DNA of 17,612 nt from Pseudomonadota bacterium (GCA_021779635.1 JAJYAH010000049.1:1-17612), one strand, 5' to 3'; shown: positions 1-6,232, numbered from the stretch's first letter. Translations and numbers: made by a program. Notes: a model not told the origin generated them from the sequence alone.

Positions 1-82
1 GCTGATTGCGTTCTACGACAGCCTCGATGCAGACCAAAAGCACAAGTTCGACAAATACCGCGCGCGTATGGCGCGTCATTAA
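1..82 (+). CDS. C-terminal end of a probable Spy/LTXXQ-family periplasmic protein (partial)
   Basis: An open frame enters from the left edge and stops at TAA 80-82. The last 26 residues include FYDSLDADQKHKFDKYRAR, which resembles the helical D-x-Q-K-x-x-F tail common in Spy/LTXXQ-motif proteins of rhizobia. Those proteins are small periplasmic helical chaperone-like or stress proteins. Only the tail is visible, so neither the signal peptide nor the paired LTxxQ motifs can be checked. The family assignment is an inference from this short stretch. Confidence 0.5.
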   Translation, partial: LIAFYDSLDADQKHKFDKYRARMARH

Positions 83-137
83 GGCTGACCCGCTGCGGCG
101 CCAAAGGAGGCGTGATCTGCACTTCCTGCAACCGTTG

Positions 138-154
138 CTAACCACTCATTAACC
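138..154 (+). promoter_or_regulatory. CtrA-like binding site upstream of the PilZ gene
   Basis: CTAA (138-141), seven bases, then TTAACC (149-154). This is one base from the alphaproteobacterial CtrA consensus TTAA-N7-TTAA, and the second half carries the extended TTAACC form. It lies about 55 nt before the preferred PilZ start. Occupancy by CtrA is inferred from the sequence match only. Confidence 0.4.
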
Positions 155-172
155 CTGCCGGCCGTAGGGTCA

Positions 173-195
173 GACGACACCGGAAGCCGGTCGTC
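173..195 (+). promoter_or_regulatory. Stem-loop abutting the PilZ ribosome binding site
   Basis: GACGAC-A-CCGG and CCGGTCGTC pair around an AAG loop, giving a nine-pair stem with one bulged A. The stem ends one base before the AGGTGG (196/197-201) that serves as Shine-Dalgarno sequence for the ATG at 207. It could hold the ribosome site open or affect leader stability; which of these is not visible from sequence. Confidence 0.4.
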
Positions 196-206
196 AGGTG
201 GCGAAG

Positions 207-821
207 ATGGCGTTAGCGCACAGAAAATCAATTCTTCCGGCCGCCGAAGAGCGACGGCGTTTTCAGCGGGTAAAAGTTCACCTGCTCGGCCGCTACATGC
301 TTCCGGACCGGCGCGAATTTCCGTGCCAGATCATCAATATGTCGCCCGGAGGGTTGGCCCTGCTGGCGCCCGGCATCGGCAATGTCGGCGATCGCGTGAT
401 TGCCTATCTCGACCACATCGGACGGGTCGAGGGCAAAATCACCCGCATTATCGACAACGGCTTTGCCATGAGCGTAGGTGCGACCGCGCGCAAACGCGAC
501 AAGCTCGCCGCCCAGCTCACCTGGCTTGCCAATCGCGACATCCTCAATTTGCCAGAAGACCGCCGCCACGACCGTATCGTGCCGCGCAACCCGATTGCGC
601 TGCTCACGCTCGAAGACGGCAGCAAGATGACTTGCCGGATTATCGACATGTCGATGTCCGGCGCCGCCATCGCCGCGGAAAACCGGCCGCCGCTGAAATC
701 CCTGGTCCTCTTGGGCAAGGTCCAGGCCCGGGTGGTGCGAAACGTCGAAGAAGGCATCGCGCTGGAGTTCGTTCACGAGCAACTCGCCGAAACCCTCGAA
801 GACAGCGTTACTGCGCGGTAA
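207..821 (+). CDS. Tandem PilZ-domain protein, probable c-di-GMP receptor
   Basis: This is a 204-residue cytoplasmic protein with two PilZ domains and no signal peptide or membrane segment. Domain 1 has the RxxxR motif at residues 17-21 (RRFQR) and NxSxxG at 44-49 (NMSPGG). Domain 2 has RRHDR at 119-123 and DMSMSG at 147-152. Both halves therefore keep the full c-di-GMP-binding signature. PilZ proteins pass c-di-GMP levels to motility, polysaccharide or adhesion machinery, but the partner here is unknown. An in-frame GTG lies nine bases upstream at 198. ATG 207 is preferred because AGGTGG sits six bases before it. A CtrA-like site and a stem-loop lie upstream, and a terminator follows at 861-893. 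The next gene encodes a LapG-type protease, a class often controlled by c-di-GMP. The PilZ assignment is firm; the pathway is not. Confidence 0.9.
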   Translation: MALAHRKSILPAAEERRRFQRVKVHLLGRYMLPDRREFPCQIINMSPGGLALLAPGIGNVGDRVIAYLDHIGRVEGKITRIIDNGFAMSVGATARKRDKLAAQLTWLANRDILNLPEDRRHDRIVPRNPIALLTLEDGSKMTCRIIDMSMSGAAIAAENRPPLKSLVLLGKVQARVVRNVEEGIALEFVHEQLAETLEDSVTAR

Positions 822-860
822 AGCGCAGCACTCCGCGATTCCTCCATTTCGTCAAATCTG

Positions 861-893
861 AAGGCGGTATCCGCGTTGCCGGATGCCGCCTTT
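861..893 (+). terminator. Hairpin terminator after the PilZ gene
   Basis: AAGGCGGTATCCG (861-873) pairs with CGGATGCCGCCTT (880-892) around a six-base loop. The 13-pair stem contains one G-U pair. Only three T residues follow directly, so termination may be partial. Confidence 0.65.
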
Positions 894-1022
894 CGCCGTT
901 TGGCGCGAGCCCGGACGGGTTAATGCGGCCCGCGTCTGCCATCGCAAACCGCTGATGCGGCAGGTCGGAACGCGTTAATGCATAAAATTTGAATCAATTG
1001 GAGTCGTTTAAAATTTTAATCG

Positions 1023-1048
1023 AAGTTGATTCAAGTATAGATCAACTT
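1023..1048. promoter_or_regulatory. Perfect 8-bp inverted repeat, possible operator
   Basis: AAGTTGAT and ATCAACTT are separated by ten bases, about 105 nt before the protease start. The arms share TTGAT/ATCAA with FixK/FNR boxes, but the ten-base spacer is wrong for that family (four bases expected). A different dimeric regulator is more likely. Confidence 0.4.
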
Positions 1049-1152
1049 AGGCGCGGTTTTTACCTGCATTCGTCTCAATTGTACTTGGCTTACTTAGCGG
1101 CGGCGCAAAACCTTTGTGCGAAACGTGGTCCCAACAAGAAACGGGGGCCACA

Positions 1153-1773
1153 ATGTTTGGGATCAGGGGAAAGGGATTGGCGATTGCTGCCATCCTGTTG
1201 GGGTTGACTGCGTCGGCACGTGCCGGGGACGAGGGGGTTCTTTATGCGAGCCTTGGCGACACCACGCGTTCGCCGATCGGCTGGGTGGAATTCTGCGCCG
1301 ACAATCCCGGCGAGTGCGCCGGCGGTGCGTCGCAGCCACGCGATATCGTGATGTCGCAGACGGCGTGGCGAGACTTGCTGCGGGTCAACCGCTGGGTCAA
1401 CGAAACCGTCAAGCCGATGACCGATATGGATCATTGGGGCGTGATCGAGAAATGGTCGTTGCCGACGGACGGCTACGGCGACTGTGAGGACTATGTGCTG
1501 TTGAAGCGCAAGATGCTGATCGACGCCGGCTGGCCGCGCGAGGCGCTGCTGATCACGGTGGTGCGCGACAAGAAGGGCGAAGGCCACGCGGTGCTGACCG
1601 TGAAGACCGACAAGGGAGAGTTCATCCTCGACAACCAGAATGAGAACGTCGTGGCCTGGACCGAGACCGGCTACCGCTTCGTCAAGCGTCAGTCGCAGAG
1701 CGATCCGAATGTATGGGTCTCGCTTGGCGACAGCCGCCCGGCGCCCGCCACCGCCAGCGCCCGCGACCACTGA
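1153..1773 (+). CDS. Transglutaminase-like cysteine peptidase (BTLCP, LapG-like), periplasmic
   Basis: The 206-residue protein has a signal peptide (MFGIRGKGLAIAAILLGL..., cleavage expected after ARA near residue 24), so the product is periplasmic. The catalytic triad of the bacterial transglutaminase-like cysteine proteinase family is visible: Cys111 in GDCEDY, His145 in GHAVL and Asp160 in LDNQ. The spacing matches LapG, whose Cys-His and His-Asp intervals are 38 and 15; here they are 34 and 15. LapG enzymes cut large surface adhesins and are restrained by c-di-GMP-binding LapD. No LapD or adhesin gene is visible in this window, so the substrate is unknown. ATG 1153 is chosen because a GGGGG run lies just upstream and the signal peptide begins there. 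A very strong terminator follows at 1842-1880. The tandem-PilZ gene upstream is on the same strand. Confidence 0.88.
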   Translation: MFGIRGKGLAIAAILLGLTASARAGDEGVLYASLGDTTRSPIGWVEFCADNPGECAGGASQPRDIVMSQTAWRDLLRVNRWVNETVKPMTDMDHWGVIEKWSLPTDGYGDCEDYVLLKRKMLIDAGWPREALLITVVRDKKGEGHAVLTVKTDKGEFILDNQNENVVAWTETGYRFVKRQSQSDPNVWVSLGDSRPAPATASARDH

Positions 1774-1841
1774 ACCCGGAAATAACAGGACCCGCGACCC
1801 GGTCACATCCCCACCCCTCCCCGTCCCAGACCGGATCGCGC

Positions 1842-1880
1842 GCGGCCAGCTCTCCCCCAAGAGCTGGCCGCAACTTTTTT
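1842..1880 (+). terminator. Strong rho-independent terminator
   Basis: GCGGCCAGCTCT (1842-1853) pairs perfectly with AGAGCTGGCCGC (1860-1871) around a CCCCCA loop. A six-T tract follows at 1875-1880. It ends the transcript of the cysteine peptidase gene. Confidence 0.92.
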
Positions 1881-1932
1881 GAGGCTTGATACTGGGTCAC
1901 GCCGGCGCTGAATTTATTGGAGTTTTGTCCTT

Positions 1933-1995
1933 CCAAAATGGCCTGGCGACCCGCAACGAGACGCCATTGGCAGCATCAGTGCCCAACCATTTTGG
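1933..1995. repeat. Separated 9-bp inverted repeat in the leader of the coiled-coil gene
   Basis: CCAAAATGG (1933-1941) and CCATTTTGG (1987-1995) are exact reverse complements 45 bases apart, with CCATTGG between them. They lie 75-137 nt before the next start codon. They could be a hairpin in the leader or paired regulator sites. Confidence 0.35.
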
Positions 1996-2069
1996 CTTGA
2001 ATCCGGGTCCGGCACCTCTATCATCAGCCAAGACTGGAACTTTCGCTTCCCATCGCGCTTGGGAGTCCC

Positions 2070-2582
2070 ATGATCGAAGCCACCTCCGATGACGCGAAGA
2101 TCAACGGCATCGGGCGTATCGGCTCGCAGCCGATTGCGCTTGCCGCAGCGGCGCTCGTCATCATCGTGATCGGAGCTGGCTCGATCGGGCTATGGCGCGT
2201 TTATTCGGGCACTTCGCCCGAACAGGATCGGATCGCATCGATCCGCCTGGCACAGGCCCGAGCTACGCTGGCCTCCGAGCAGCTTGCAGACAGAACCAAG
2301 GCCGTGGAAGCCGCCCAGCAGGAATCGATCGACCAGTTGCAGGTTGTTCAGGATCAATTGCAGGCGGCAAAACGCCAGCTTGCCGCCCAGCAAGCGGATA
2401 GCAAGCGGTTGTCCGAGCAGGTTGGAGACCTTTCCACCGCGATCGACGGTCTTAAACAGTCTTTCGCGAGCGCCCAGGCTCCCGAAGCATCCAGTCCGCG
2501 CTCGGCACGAAACAGCTCGATCCGAGCAAGACACCACGTGAAAAGGGCCAGGTATCGCAGGCCCGCCAAATCACGACACTGA
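2070..2582 (+). CDS. Membrane-anchored coiled-coil protein, function unknown
   Basis: The 170-residue protein has a short polar N-terminus, one hydrophobic segment at about residues 21-43 (PIALAAAALVIIVIGAGSIG) and a long helical stretch at about 50-130. That stretch is rich in Gln, Ala, Leu and Lys (for example QLQVVQDQLQAAKRQLAAQQ), typical of a coiled coil. The C-terminus is strongly basic (RARHHVKRARYRRPAK). No enzymatic motif is seen. GGGAG lies about five bases before ATG 2070, supporting the start. The gene stands alone between the terminators at 1842-1880 and 2762-2806. It may be a structural or scaffold protein of the inner membrane, but no family is recognised. Confidence 0.75.
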   Translation: MIEATSDDAKINGIGRIGSQPIALAAAALVIIVIGAGSIGLWRVYSGTSPEQDRIASIRLAQARATLASEQLADRTKAVEAAQQESIDQLQVVQDQLQAAKRQLAAQQADSKRLSEQVGDLSTAIDGLKQSFASAQAPEASSPRSARNSSIRARHHVKRARYRRPAKSRH

Positions 2583-2673
2583 CGCCGTCCCGGTCTTGGG
2601 AAGCCCGGACGCCGGCCGCCCGCCCCACTTTCCCCTCGCCTCAAAGAGCCAGCCGCAACTTTTTCGCGCCGAT

Positions 2674-2689
2674 TGTGAAATGGATCACA
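2674..2689 (+). promoter_or_regulatory. Perfect CRP/FNR-superfamily box TGTGA-N6-TCACA
   Basis: The two half-sites at 2674-2678 and 2685-2689 are exact reverse complements with the canonical six-base spacer. The centre lies about 38 bases before a start point predicted from TATGCA (2707-2712), close to the class II activator position. Which CRP-like protein would bind is unknown. Confidence 0.6.
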
Positions 2690-2719
2690 TTGGCCGGCGC
2701 CCCGCCTATGCACTCTTTG

Positions 2720-2806
2720 GTTCACCGGGCGGCGCAAGCCGATTTCAATGTCCGGGCAGGGCAAGGCCGCACAGGCGTCATACTCCGCCGGCGGCCTTGT
2801 TTTTTT
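2720..2806 (+). ncRNA. Candidate small RNA or attenuated leader
   Basis: A CRP-type box, a -10-like TATGCA and an intrinsic terminator follow one another at promoter-like spacing, with no open frame between. A transcript starting near 2720 would be about 87 nt and end in the T tract at 2800-2806. Alternatives are a terminated leader for the hydrolase gene, or simply the 3' end of the coiled-coil transcript. The 5' end is a guess from spacing. Confidence 0.3.
2762..2806 (+). terminator. Rho-independent terminator
   Basis: CAAGGCCGC (2762-2770) pairs with GCGGCCTTG (2791-2799). The inner GGCG/CGCC arms extend the hairpin, and seven T residues follow at 2800-2806. It lies 180 nt past the coiled-coil gene and 130 nt before the hydrolase start. 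Confidence 0.8.
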
Positions 2807-2935
2807 CGGGCCGGATTGACCCGCAAACCCCAACCCATCGGCTGATATCCCCCAAATCCTCGCAGGCTGGTGATTTGTGTTTCGCGGGGATTGCCTGCTG
2901 AATGGGCATTCCAGCAAGTCCTCAGGAAATCCACC

Positions 2936-3823
2936 ATGAGCGCCGAACCCCTGCATACGCCTGATTTCATCGGGCTGACAAAAGTCGCGCCGTTTTCGCG
3001 CCGCGGTTTCATGACGGCTTCCGCCGCTGTAGCGGCCGGCTATACGCTGGCGGCGGGCCCGGTGCGGGCCGACGTCATCAAGACCGATACCGACGGCCTC
3101 ACGGCGGGCGATGCAAAAATAGAGGTGGCCGATGGCGAAATGCCCGGCTATTTCGCGCGTCCGAACGGCGTCAATAATCCTCCGGTCGTGCTGGTTGCGA
3201 TGGAGATTTTCGGCCTGCACGAATACATCAAGGACGTCACGCGACGTCTTGCCAAGCTCGGGGCGTTCGCGGTCGCGCCGGACTATTATTTCCGCAAGGG
3301 CGTCGATCTCACCAAGATAACGGACATTCCGCAACTGCTGCCGATCGTGAATTCCAAGCCGGACGCGGAATTGCTGTCCGATCTCGACAGCACCGTCGCC
3401 TGGGCCAAATCTCAGGGTGGCGATACCGGCCGGCTCGGCATCATCGGATTCTGCCGTGGCGGACGGACGGTCTGGGAATACGCCGCGCACAGCAGCAACC
3501 TCAAGGCGGGCGTCGCGTTCTACGGCCCGCCCATCGATGCGCCGAACCCGCTCTGGCCGAAGAGCCCGACCCAACTCGTCCCCGACATGAAGGCGCCGGT
3601 GCTGGGCCTGTATGGCGAGGCGGATGCCGGCATCCCCGTTGCGACGGTCGAGGCGCTAAAGGCCGCCCTGGCGGCGGCCGGGAAAACCGCCGAATTCAAA
3701 ATCTATCCGGGCGCACCGCACGGCTTCCATGCCGATTATCGCGCAAGTTATCGCAAGCAAGCCGCCGAGGATGCGTGGGGCCGGATGCAGGCCTGGTTCA
3801 GAAAATACCAGGTGCTCGGCTGA
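2936..3823 (+). CDS. Dienelactone hydrolase family protein with Tat signal
   Basis: The 295-residue alpha/beta hydrolase belongs to the carboxymethylenebutenolidase (COG0412) group. The N-terminus carries a twin-arginine signal: SRRGFM at residues 21-26, a hydrophobic run, then PVRAD near 47, so the folded enzyme is probably exported by Tat. The triad typical of dienelactone hydrolase is present, with Cys173 (GFCRGG), Asp230 (GEADAG) and His262 (PHGFH). The Cys-Asp and Asp-His spacings are 57 and 32, against 48 and 31 in the classic enzyme. Classic members open dienelactone rings in chlorocatechol breakdown; exported paralogues have poorly known substrates, so none is assigned. AGGAAA seven bases before ATG 2936 supports the start. 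A GTG at 2870 would only add residues before the Tat motif. No ring-cleavage genes lie nearby. Confidence 0.9.
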   Translation: MSAEPLHTPDFIGLTKVAPFSRRGFMTASAAVAAGYTLAAGPVRADVIKTDTDGLTAGDAKIEVADGEMPGYFARPNGVNNPPVVLVAMEIFGLHEYIKDVTRRLAKLGAFAVAPDYYFRKGVDLTKITDIPQLLPIVNSKPDAELLSDLDSTVAWAKSQGGDTGRLGIIGFCRGGRTVWEYAAHSSNLKAGVAFYGPPIDAPNPLWPKSPTQLVPDMKAPVLGLYGEADAGIPVATVEALKAALAAAGKTAEFKIYPGAPHGFHADYRASYRKQAAEDAWGRMQAWFRKYQVLG

Positions 3824-3946
3824 CCGGCGCATCATCCCCGACGACGCGCGGCCCGACCGCCGCGCATCTTGCTGGTTCCGGGGCTGGAACAATTTCCATC
3901 GGCCACCATTAATCACCATCCGTGGCGACGCAGGAGGCAGGCAATC

Positions 3947-4192
3947 GTGCGCAAGTTGATCGCCTTCGACGACGACACTTTCGACAAGCTGATGCAACTC
4001 GCGCGCGACCGGATGGCGACCTTTCAGGAATTGGCGGACGAAGCGTTCGCCGATCTGCTCAAGAAACACGGCATTCCGGTCGACCTGCGGGACGCGCTGC
4101 GCAAGAGCGCCTCGCTCTCGAGGACGCCGGTGAAAAACAACGCCAGTGAAAACATCGCAATATCTGGCCGATCAAGGAAATCGACATCATGA
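3947..4192 (+). CDS. Small RHH-like protein, possible DNA-binding regulator
   Basis: This 81-residue protein starts with GTG at 3947, preceded by a perfect AGGAGG (3932-3937) nine bases upstream. The N-terminus RKLIAFDDDTFDKLMQLARD followed by TFQELADEAFADLLKKHG has the strand-helix-helix pattern of ribbon-helix-helix proteins: a short beta strand, then two amphipathic helices. The C-terminal 30 residues are basic and serine-rich and look disordered. Its TGA stop overlaps the ATG of the next gene by four bases (ATGA), so the two are translationally coupled. RHH proteins are often antitoxins or small repressors, but the partner here looks like a ribosome-modulation-type protein rather than a known toxin. 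The fold is inferred by eye. Confidence 0.7.
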   Translation: MRKLIAFDDDTFDKLMQLARDRMATFQELADEAFADLLKKHGIPVDLRDALRKSASLSRTPVKNNASENIAISGRSRKSTS

Positions 4193-4356
4193 CCATCGAT
4201 CCAGATCCGTTCGAGGAAGGCCAGCGCGCCGCGCGCGAGAACATTCCGGCCGAGGGCAATCCGTATCGGGACGGCAGCGAACAACATTCGCTCTGGGCCG
4301 CCGGCCACGAGAGCGTGGCCGGCGAGGCCGAAGCCAATGAATCCGAGGATTCCTGA
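4189..4356 (+). CDS. Small RMF/CrpP-like protein
   Basis: This 55-residue acidic protein starts at ATG 4189, overlapping the stop of the RHH-like gene (ATGA). The pattern G-x-x-A-A-R (GQRAAR), N-P-Y (EGNPY) and a following E-x-x-x-x-W-x-x-G-H (SEQHSLWAAGHES) matches the layout of ribosome modulation factor and CrpP-like proteins. Those have G-x-x-A at the start, a central C/N-P-Y and a W-x-x-G-W/H near the end. In gammaproteobacteria RMF dimerises 70S ribosomes in stationary phase; the role of short alphaproteobacterial relatives is not established. The gene ends eight bases from the converging carbonic anhydrase gene. At 55 codons it falls below many gene-calling limits. Reality of the gene is likely; the family assignment is a motif-level inference. 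Confidence 0.65.
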   Translation: MTIDPDPFEEGQRAARENIPAEGNPYRDGSEQHSLWAAGHESVAGEAEANESEDS

Positions 4357-4364
4357 AGCGATCC

Positions 4365-4895
4365 TCAGCCGATCTTCGTCAGGCCCTTCCTGAAGCGGCC
4401 GCCGTTGCTGACGTAGAACTTCGCCGCGCCCCCCATCTTCGCGACCTGCGCGGGATCGAGGGTCCGGACCACCCGCGCCGGCGATCCGATAATCAGGGAA
4501 TGCTCGGGAAACTGTTTTCCCTCGGTGATCACCGAGCCCGCGCCGACGACGCTGCCGCGGCCGATTCTTGCGCCGTTCATGACTATCGATCCCATCCCGA
4601 CCAGCGCGCCGTCTTCGATGGTGCAGCCGTGCAGGATGACGTTGTGACCGACAGTGCAATTCTTTCCGATCGTCAGCGGAAAACCCAAATCGGTATGGCA
4701 GGTCGAATTGTCCTGCACATTGGAGTTTTCACCGACCTCGATCCACTCATTGTCGCCGCGCAGCACCGCGCCGAACCACACGCTGGCGCCGGTCAGCAGC
4801 CGGACCTTGCCCATCACCGCGGCGGTGTCGGCGATAAAGTAGCTTCCGTCCGCGGGAAGTTCGGGCGCCTGCCCGTCGAGTTGGTAGATCGCCAT
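4365..4895 (-). CDS. Gamma-class carbonic anhydrase family protein
   Basis: The 176-residue protein is built of left-handed beta-helix hexapeptide repeats (for example IGKNCTVGHNVILHGC, IGRGSVVGAGSVI). Three histidines, His67 (CHTD), His84 (VGHN) and His89 (LHGC), sit at the spacing of the zinc ligands in gamma carbonic anhydrases of the YrdA/PaaY/CamH group. The product is expected to be a cytoplasmic trimer with metal at the subunit interfaces. True hydratase activity varies within the family, so it may instead act as an accessory metal-binding or thioesterase-like protein. AGGAG lies about ten bases before the ATG. It follows a small membrane-protein gene on the same strand with a 49-base gap, probably one transcript. 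Confidence 0.9.
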   Translation of the reverse strand: MAIYQLDGQAPELPADGSYFIADTAAVMGKVRLLTGASVWFGAVLRGDNEWIEVGENSNVQDNSTCHTDLGFPLTIGKNCTVGHNVILHGCTIEDGALVGMGSIVMNGARIGRGSVVGAGSVITEGKQFPEHSLIIGSPARVVRTLDPAQVAKMGGAAKFYVSNGGRFRKGLTKIG

Positions 4896-4944
4896 GCCTG
4901 ATTGCTCTCCTGTTTTCGGGGAGACCTTGGCATAGCCGTGGCGC

Positions 4945-5274
4945 TCAGACCAGCAATCCGGCGGCGCGCAGCGTCATCATGAAAAAAGTACCGGACATCA
5001 GGCTCCAGAAACCCGCGAGCACGGTTGCCATCATCACGAATTCGAAACGGCGGCGTTCGATCCGCGCGCCGCGCAAGGTATTGCGCATGATGATGAAGGG
5101 TGCCGCAAAGACCAGGAACGGCACCGCTGCGAACGCCTTCGGCGCGGCGCCCTCCTGCAGCAACCCAAAGCCCGCCGGACGCTGCGCCAACGCCTGATAT
5201 CCGCTGGCAAGCGCACCGGCCAGCGCGAAGCCGATGCAAAGGGAAAATATCGAATTCAACGCATCGGGCGACAT
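4945..5274 (-). CDS. Small three-helix membrane protein, unknown function
   Basis: The 109-residue protein has three hydrophobic segments: about residues 8-29 (IFSLCIGFALAGALASGY), 49-66 (AFAAVPFLVFAAPFIIM) and 79-104 (FVMMATVLAGFWSLMSG). A basic loop (RGARIERRRFE) lies between the second and third. ATG 5274 is preferred over a 21-codon upstream extension because the extension lacks membrane character and a GGAAG lies about nine bases before this ATG. It resembles short conserved membrane proteins of Bradyrhizobium, but I cannot assign a role. It probably shares a transcript with the gamma carbonic anhydrase gene. Confidence 0.75.
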   Translation of the reverse strand: MSPDALNSIFSLCIGFALAGALASGYQALAQRPAGFGLLQEGAAPKAFAAVPFLVFAAPFIIMRNTLRGARIERRRFEFVMMATVLAGFWSLMSGTFFMMTLRAAGLLV

Positions 5275-5419
5275 CGCAGGATCTTCCACTCCACAAGCAA
5301 CCCTCATTGCTTCGCAAAATTGGCCGGCCGCCGCCACACTATCCTTAAGAAAAGGTTAACGCCGCGGACTCTGACCGCCGATTGCATCTCGTTGCGTACG
5401 GCCTCGGTCGCGCGAAATC

Positions 5420-5439
5420 GTGCGAAAATTCGATCGCAC
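5420..5439. promoter_or_regulatory. Inverted repeat GTGCGA-N8-TCGCAC
   Basis: Perfect six-base arms sit in the divergent region between the three-helix gene and the gene at 5486. A related direct copy, CGCGCGAAA/CGTGCGAAA, overlaps it. It could be an operator for either gene. Confidence 0.3.
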
Positions 5440-5485
5440 ATGGCATATTCGGAGGTGATTCGGCCGAACCCCTCACGATGCCCTC

Positions 5486-6199
5486 ATGACACTCTTTTCG
5501 ACGGCTCAGCACCTTGCGCGCTACTCCCGCAGGGACCCCCGCGGCCACATGGTTCCGATATTGCTGGCGAGCGCGATCAGTGCCGGTGCGATCGCCCTCG
5601 TCGCCTATTTGCTGTGGCCGACCTGGGGTGCAGAGGCTTCCAGCAATCCGGCGAGGTTGCCGGTAAGCATCGGAGGAACGCTGTTCAACGTGCCGACCAT
5701 GGCCGTCCGCATGAAAATCCAGCGCCACTCCGGGCCGCAGGAACGCGTCGATCTCAACTTCGCTTTTCCGTCACTTCAGGCTCCCGACGCCCCGAAACAC
5801 GTCAGCGTCGATACCATCGAAGACGCGGTACAGCCGATCGACCGAATCTTCCTGTCGATATCGGCGCACCATGACGCGCTGGCGCCGGAGACGCGCCTTC
5901 AGACGATCTATCCGCGCTACCTCGAGCAGACCGCGAGGCCTGGGCAAGACGGCCTGACGATGCGCGCATTTCGGGACGGCTCGCCTTACAGCAACGAAGA
6001 CCTGTTCCTCGCGAACACGCCTGGTCTCGACGCGCGCTGCACGCGCGATGCGACGACCCCCGGAATGTGCCTGAGCGAGCGCCGCGTTGAAGGGGCCGAT
6101 CTCACGTTTCGTTTTCCACGAAGCTGGCTTGCGCAATGGCGCGACGTCGCCAGCGCCATGGATCGATTGACGATGGAATTGCATGGACCGAAGGGGTGA
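5486..6199 (+). CDS. Membrane-anchored extracytoplasmic protein, unknown function
   Basis: The 237-residue protein has a basic N-terminus, one hydrophobic anchor at about residues 22-44 (MVPILLASAISAGAIALVAY) and then a soluble domain. A type II orientation with the domain in the periplasm is expected. The domain includes a strand-rich stretch (IGGTLFNVPTMAVRMKIQR), a DLNFAFPSL segment and two cysteines (DARC and GMCLSE) that might form a disulfide. No catalytic motif is recognised. It is the first start codon in this frame, but its ribosome site is weak; a strong GGAGGTGA lies 28-35 bases upstream without a matching start. It converges with the DUF3126 gene. Confidence 0.75.
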   Translation: MTLFSTAQHLARYSRRDPRGHMVPILLASAISAGAIALVAYLLWPTWGAEASSNPARLPVSIGGTLFNVPTMAVRMKIQRHSGPQERVDLNFAFPSLQAPDAPKHVSVDTIEDAVQPIDRIFLSISAHHDALAPETRLQTIYPRYLEQTARPGQDGLTMRAFRDGSPYSNEDLFLANTPGLDARCTRDATTPGMCLSERRVEGADLTFRFPRSWLAQWRDVASAMDRLTMELHGPKG

Positions 6200-6215
6200 A
6201 CTTCTGATCTCCGCG

Positions 6216-6232
6216 CAGCGGCTTTGCCGCTG
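6216..6232. terminator. Small hairpin between convergent genes, weak terminator candidate
   Basis: CAGCGGC and GCCGCTG form a perfect seven-pair stem around TTT, 17 nt past the stop of the anchored protein. No T tract follows, so terminator activity is doubtful. Confidence 0.3.

Larger units (their letters stand above)
822..1152. other. Gene-free stretch with an AT-rich patch
   Basis: No convincing gene is present. The stretch holds the PilZ terminator (861-893) and an AT-rich patch of about 975-1090 that contrasts with the GC-rich surroundings. That patch contains two inverted repeats: TAAAATTT (983-990) with AAATTTTA (1011-1018), and AAGTTGAT (1023-1030) with ATCAACTT (1041-1048). It probably carries the promoter and control region of the downstream protease gene. 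A 72-codon TTG-started open frame here has no ribosome site and is not called. Confidence 0.6.
2583..2935. other. Gene-free stretch with a CRP-type box and a terminator
   Basis: No convincing open frame lies in this 353-base gap. It contains a 21-base near-copy of the 1860-1880 terminator arm at 2645-2665, a perfect CRP-type palindrome at 2674-2689, a TATGCA element at 2707-2712 and an intrinsic terminator at 2762-2806. The leader of the dienelactone hydrolase follows. The spacing allows a short transcript of about 85-90 nt ending at the terminator. Confidence 0.6.

Noticed and set aside
1023..1048. FixK/FNR box reading of AAGTTGAT...ATCAACTT
   Set aside because: The half-sites match, but the spacer is ten bases instead of four, so FNR-type binding is not expected.
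989..1207. 72-codon TTG-started frame before the protease gene
   Set aside because: It has no ribosome site, lies over the AT-rich control region and overlaps the start of a well-supported gene.
2354..3574. Open frame of 406 codons on the minus strand
   Set aside because: It lies antisense to the coiled-coil and dienelactone hydrolase genes, has Arg/Gly/Asp-rich composition typical of GC-rich antisense frames, and shows no domain.
5440..5485. Strong GGAGGTGA at 5451-5458 as ribosome site for the gene at 5486
   Set aside because: It lies 27 bases before the ATG, too far for normal initiation, and no in-frame start lies at the right distance.
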